Below, piece by piece: positions 6,751-9,116 of a DNA stretch of 9,116 nucleotides (position 1 is the first letter of the stretch; each line of letters opens with the position of its first letter). The notes under the pieces were generated by a model. It had not been told where the DNA came from. It saw only the letters and a list, made by a program, of their open reading frames with translations, and made no database searches. This DNA is from Thermoplasmata archaeon. GTDB lineage: Archaea > Thermoplasmatota > Thermoplasmata > UBA184. The translations under genes and the position numbers were made by a program. The DNA lies in NCBI GenBank assembly GCA_030064695.1, contig JASHYV010000051.1, forward strand, positions 1 through 9,116, in the 5' to 3' direction.

Positions 6751-7232
6751 GGGACCCCCTGCGAGCCGGGCCCCGGGGTCTTCCGCTTGATGTCGAGCAG
6801 CGCCCGGAGCGTGGCCCGGGCGCCGGCCACGTTGCGGGCGCCCACCCGCGCGAGCAGTTCTCGGTCCACCTGTTCGATCGCGGACCGGGCGGCCCGACCG
6901 GCGGCGTGGCCCCGGGCGGTCAGGGTCAATTGCACTCGGCGGCGATCGCCCGGGTCCCGGCCCCGCTCGAGGTAGCCCCGGACCACGAGGGTGTCCACGG
7001 CCTGGCTGACGGCCTGCTTGGTGACGCCCAGGAACCGGACGACCGACTCGATGCTGGACCCGCTCCACTCCATCGCGCTGAGGATGAACTCCCCGGAGGG
7101 CGGCACGTCGCGGAGCCCGACCCGCGCCTGCGCCGCCCGGATCGCGTTCGTGTAGGTGCCGCGGGTGGCGAGCAAGAGGGCGGGCAGCGGTACTCGGTCG
7201 AGGGCGCTCGGGGTCGGCGCACGGTTCGTCAT
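6747..7232 (-). CDS. MarR-family transcriptional regulator
   Basis: This 161-residue protein is a MarR-type winged helix-turn-helix regulator, usually a dimeric repressor that leaves DNA when a small lipophilic or phenolic ligand binds. The recognition-helix region is FLGVTKQAVSQAVDTLVVRGYL (about 67-88, split here by the turn near 70), and the wing carries the signature DPGDRRRVQLTLT at 93-105. Helices about 12-40 and 112-148 would form the dimer interface. It has no cysteine, which argues against thiol-based redox sensing. The ATG at 7232 has no Shine-Dalgarno site but sits about 27 bases from a TATA-like box, fitting leaderless transcription. It overlaps the lipocalin-like gene by four bases, so regulator and enzyme are probably made together. 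The palindromic array just upstream is the likely autoregulatory operator. Family assignment is strong; the ligand is unknown. Confidence 0.92.
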   Translation of the reverse strand: MTNRAPTPSALDRVPLPALLLATRGTYTNAIRAAQARVGLRDVPPSGEFILSAMEWSGSSIESVVRFLGVTKQAVSQAVDTLVVRGYLERGRDPGDRRRVQLTLTARGHAAGRAARSAIEQVDRELLARVGARNVAGARATLRALLDIKRKTPGPGSQGVP

Positions 7233-7234
7233 CG

Positions 7235-7249
7235 GTCAAGACTATTGAC
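7235..7249. promoter_or_regulatory. Proximal MarR operator palindrome (GTCAA-N5-TTGAC)
   Basis: A perfect inverted repeat with five-base arms and a five-base spacer ends two bases before the marR ATG, over the expected transcription start. It matches the arms and spacing of the distal site exactly. Binding by the adjacent MarR protein is inferred from position and symmetry, not shown. Confidence 0.7.
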
Positions 7250-7266
7250 AGTCAAGTATATTGACT
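7250..7266. promoter_or_regulatory. Distal MarR operator palindrome (AGTCAA-N5-TTGACT)
   Basis: A perfect inverted repeat with six-base arms and a five-base spacer lies 16 bases (centre to centre) from the proximal palindrome. Its spacer contains the TATA-like core, so a bound repressor would exclude the TATA-binding protein. The two inner arms also form their own palindrome, TTGAC-A-GTCAA (7245-7255). Confidence 0.7.
7255..7264 (-). promoter_or_regulatory. TATA-like box of the marR operon
   Basis: Read on the minus strand this is TCAATATACT, centred near 7259. The distance to the ATG at 7232 is about 27 bases, which is the usual archaeal TATA-to-start spacing and implies an mRNA starting at or within a few bases of the ATG. 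It is one of the few AT-rich islands in the window. Confidence 0.55.
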
Positions 7267-7332
7267 TATTGCCCACCGCGCGAGGCCCCCTCGGGAGCCA
7301 ATTTCGAGCGTTCTACGATGTCCGGCCGCGCT

Positions 7333-7345
7333 CCCCCGCTGGGGG
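7333..7345 (-). terminator. Possible hairpin downstream of arcC
   Basis: CCCCC-GCT-GGGGG forms a perfect five-pair stem with a three-base loop, starting 13 bases after the arcC stop. It is not followed by a T tract on either strand, so it is not a textbook terminator in bacteria or archaea. The rest of the 7267-7358 gap shows no gene and no other clear signal. Confidence 0.25.
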
Positions 7346-7358
7346 CGGGCCGAAGGAT

Positions 7359-8351
7359 CTATCGGCGACTTCGACTCGATCGAGGCGAACGGGGGCGTCG
7401 AGCGGAGAGGCGAGTCCCCGCTTTCCCGTCCAGGGCTCGAGGCAACGACGCGATGTCGGTGATGACGCCCCGACGGCCTCCCGACCGATGGAACGCCAGG
7501 ACCGCTTCGACCTTCGGCCCCATGCTGCCGTCGCCGAACTCCCCGTGGTCCAGGTACCGCTGAAGCTCGGCAGGCGACACCGCCCCGAGCCAGCGCTGTT
7601 TCGGTGTGCCGAAGCCGACGGCTGCGCCGGGCACGTCGGTGACGATGACGAGCGTCTCGCATCCGAGCTGCCGTGCCACAAGGGCCGCCGCTCGGTCCTT
7701 GTCGATCACCGCGTCGACGCCCCGCCAGCCTCCGCTCGATCCGCGGACCACCGGTACGCCGCCCCCGCCAGTGACGACGAAGACGCAAGTGGCCCCGAGA
7801 CCGGCGTCCAGCGCCTTTCGGATCGCCGCCCCCTCCAGCCAGCGCCGCGGTATCGGGGAAGGCACGACCCGACGCCATCCGCCGCGTCGGGGATCGGGCC
7901 GCAGGGTCCACCCGTACTGTCGGCGGAGCCGCTGCCCTTCGGCCCGTGTGTAGAACCGGCCCACCGGCTTGCTCGGCCGCCGGAAGGCGGGATCGCGCCC
8001 GTCGACCTCGGTTCGCGAGACCACGGGGACGATCGTTCGCGGAAGGCGGGCCCGGGTCAGCGCGGCCGAGAGCTCCTGGGCGACCAGGAACCCGATTTGG
8101 CCTTCCGACTCGGCGCCGGCCACGTACATCGGAGGCATCGGTACCTCGGACACGCCCAGCTCCGCCTCGCGCAGCAGATTGCCGACCTGGGGCCCGTTCC
8201 CGTGGGTCACCACGAGCTCGTGCCCGGCGGCGACGACCCGGACCAGGCTCTGCGCCGTCCGGCGCATCGCCGCGCGGGCCTCGGTCCAGGTCCCGCTTCC
8301 GTGCGCGGGGGCGATCGCGTTGCCCCCCAGCGCGACGAGTAGGCGGCTCAT
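7359..8351 (-). CDS. arcC: Carbamate kinase
   Basis: This 330-residue enzyme transfers phosphate from carbamoyl phosphate to ADP, giving ATP, ammonia and CO2, the energy-yielding last step of arginine fermentation. Amino-acid-kinase-fold motifs run in order: VALGGNA (6-12), HGNGPQVG (50-57), the KPVG lysine K128, VPSPIP (163-168), GGGGVPV (195-201), GVDAVIDKDRAA (211-222), LVIVTDVPGA (234-243) and GSMGPKVEA (275-283). These match the family closely, and the length is near the usual 310-315. The expected C-terminus (GKAGTRL, 309-315) is followed by about 15 extra residues, almost all Arg, Ser and Pro. The ATG at 8351 precedes the conserved first strand directly; the ribosome site is weak. It follows arcA by 25 bases on the same strand, so the two form an operon. 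The family assignment is secure; running in reverse, as carbamoyl phosphate synthesis, cannot be excluded. Confidence 0.96.
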   Translation of the reverse strand: MSRLLVALGGNAIAPAHGSGTWTEARAAMRRTAQSLVRVVAAGHELVVTHGNGPQVGNLLREAELGVSEVPMPPMYVAGAESEGQIGFLVAQELSAALTRARLPRTIVPVVSRTEVDGRDPAFRRPSKPVGRFYTRAEGQRLRRQYGWTLRPDPRRGGWRRVVPSPIPRRWLEGAAIRKALDAGLGATCVFVVTGGGGVPVVRGSSGGWRGVDAVIDKDRAAALVARQLGCETLVIVTDVPGAAVGFGTPKQRWLGAVSPAELQRYLDHGEFGDGSMGPKVEAVLAFHRSGGRRGVITDIASLPRALDGKAGTRLSARRPRSPRSSRSRR

Positions 8352-8376
8352 GGCGACGTCCTGGACGCGCTCGTCC

Positions 8377-9116
8377 TCATCGAGCCGTTCGGCGGACCGG
8401 ACAGGTCATGCAGTGAGCGCCGCCGTACCCCCCGGTGATCTCCTGGAGGCCGAGCGGCACGACCTCGATCCCGTGGTCCCGGACCGCCGAGGTGTGCGGG
8501 AAGAAGCCCCGGCCGGCGCGGAGCTCCTCGCGCTCCTTCCGGGCGAGGGCGAGGAGCGCCCCGTACCGGGTCGGATTCCGCTGCGCGGCGGAGGCAAGGC
8601 CCCCCAGCACCCGGTCGACCTCGGCCTCGACCTCCACGGCCAGGATCCGCCGATCGCGCACACAGAGGAAGTTGGAGGCATAGCTCATCTGCTCCAGCGT
8701 TGAGATCGGGATGACCTCGACCTTCCGGAGCCGGAGGTACTCGCGCAGCGAGACGGAGCGGTCGGCGCGCACCAGGTCGCCCCGCGAGGAGCGGCGGTAC
8801 ACCTCCGTTCGGGCTCGGTCCAGGAGGGCGTCACAACCGACCGCCAGCCCCTCTCCCGGGATGTTGAGATAGGTGTCGAGGTGCATGTCGATCATCGGGT
8901 CGGGGTCGTTCCCGGGCAGGGCCGGGTGTCTCGGCTGGTGCACGACCGCGACCTCATCGAATCCGATCGGGCTCGCGAGCACCTGACGCACTCCGCTGCC
9001 GTTGGTCCGGTCGCCGGTCCCGAGGAGCAGGAAGTCGCCCATCGGGATGAAGTCGCCTCCCTCGAAGGTGCCGGGCGGCCGGATCTGGGAGACCACGGGC
9101 GCGCCCCACGCGCGGA
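8377..9116 (-). CDS. arcA: Arginine deiminase-type amidinotransferase-superfamily hydrolase, partial (N-terminus off the right edge)
   Basis: The visible C-terminal part (about 245 residues) is a guanidino-modifying enzyme, most likely arginine deiminase, which turns arginine into citrulline and ammonia. Numbering from the GTG at 9096, the motifs are FEGGD (11-15, E12 and D15 contact the guanidino group), GDRTN (28-32), MHLDTY (71-76, with H72 and D74 of the active site), SNFL (141-144) and GGAHCMTC (225-232), where C229 is the expected nucleophile. That GTG is not the real start: the frame stays open to the edge, and the N-terminal half with the first substrate-binding Asp is missing. The His-to-Cys distance is 157 residues, against about 128 in Pseudomonas arginine deiminase. 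The HC-x-x-C ending is closer to agmatine deiminase or amidinotransferase style than to the RCMSMP of classical ArcA. The neighbouring carbamate kinase favours arginine deiminase; agmatine deiminase is the main alternative. Confidence 0.82.
   Translation of the reverse strand, partial: RAWGAPVVSQIRPPGTFEGGDFIPMGDFLLLGTGDRTNGSGVRQVLASPIGFDEVAVVHQPRHPALPGNDPDPMIDMHLDTYLNIPGEGLAVGCDALLDRARTEVYRRSSRGDLVRADRSVSLREYLRLRKVEVIPISTLEQMSYASNFLCVRDRRILAVEVEAEVDRVLGGLASAAQRNPTRYGALLALARKEREELRAGRGFFPHTSAVRDHGIEVVPLGLQEITGGYGGAHCMTCPVRRTAR

Noticed and set aside
6751..7239. Extension of the lipocalin-like protein to a start near 7239, giving about 524 residues
   Set aside because: The added part is the marR gene read in another frame (Arg/Pro/Gly-rich). 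The GTG at 6750 in a four-base overlap with the marR stop explains the junction better.
7245..7250. TTGACA as a bacterial-type -35 promoter element on the plus strand
   Set aside because: No good -10 element follows at 16-18 bases, no plus-strand gene lies downstream, and the bases are fully explained as operator half-sites.
6906..8342. Plus-strand open frame spanning the marR promoter and antisense to arcC
   Set aside because: It runs through the operator array and opposite a textbook carbamate kinase, with low-complexity translation and no motifs.

Overview
This is a GC-rich window that reads most naturally as part of a high-GC archaeal chromosome, possibly Thermoplasmatota. The archaeal signs are TATA-like boxes at archaeal spacing, a marR gene that looks leaderless, and a secreted protein carrying eight N-glycosylation sequons. 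None of these is decisive, and several genes (a Dps ferritin, a class III CoA transferase of a type common in bacteria, a MarR regulator) belong to families shared with bacteria. No RNA gene, insertion sequence, CRISPR array or attachment site was seen, and coding density is very high. No gene-free stretch exceeds 130 bases.

Region 1 (1-3402, minus strand) is a tightly coupled three-gene operon. It runs, in order of transcription, from a kinase-like protein with local SelO-like motifs, to a protein with a long coiled coil and a helical-repeat body, to a signal-peptide-bearing glycoprotein that runs off the left edge. Both junctions are 4-base stop/start overlaps. I cannot assign this trio to a described system, and it is the best candidate for something new here.

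Region 2 (3403-4041) is a divergent promoter region and a plus-strand Dps-family ferritin with a complete ferroxidase site. It converges on Region 3 with a 27-base gap.

Region 3 (4069-7266, minus strand) is a probable marR / CrtC-AttH lipocalin-like / class III CoA transferase operon. It is preceded by an unusually regular array of four GTCAA/TTGAC half-sites that covers both the TATA box and the expected start of transcription of marR. This suggests an autoregulated catabolic or modification module acting on a lipophilic, isoprenoid-like or acyl substrate; the substrate is unknown.

Region 4 (7359-9116, minus strand) is arcA (arginine deiminase type, N-terminus beyond the right edge) followed after 25 bases by arcC (carbamate kinase). 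These are two steps of arginine fermentation to ATP. No ornithine carbamoyltransferase gene lies between them, so if the route is complete that gene is outside the window.
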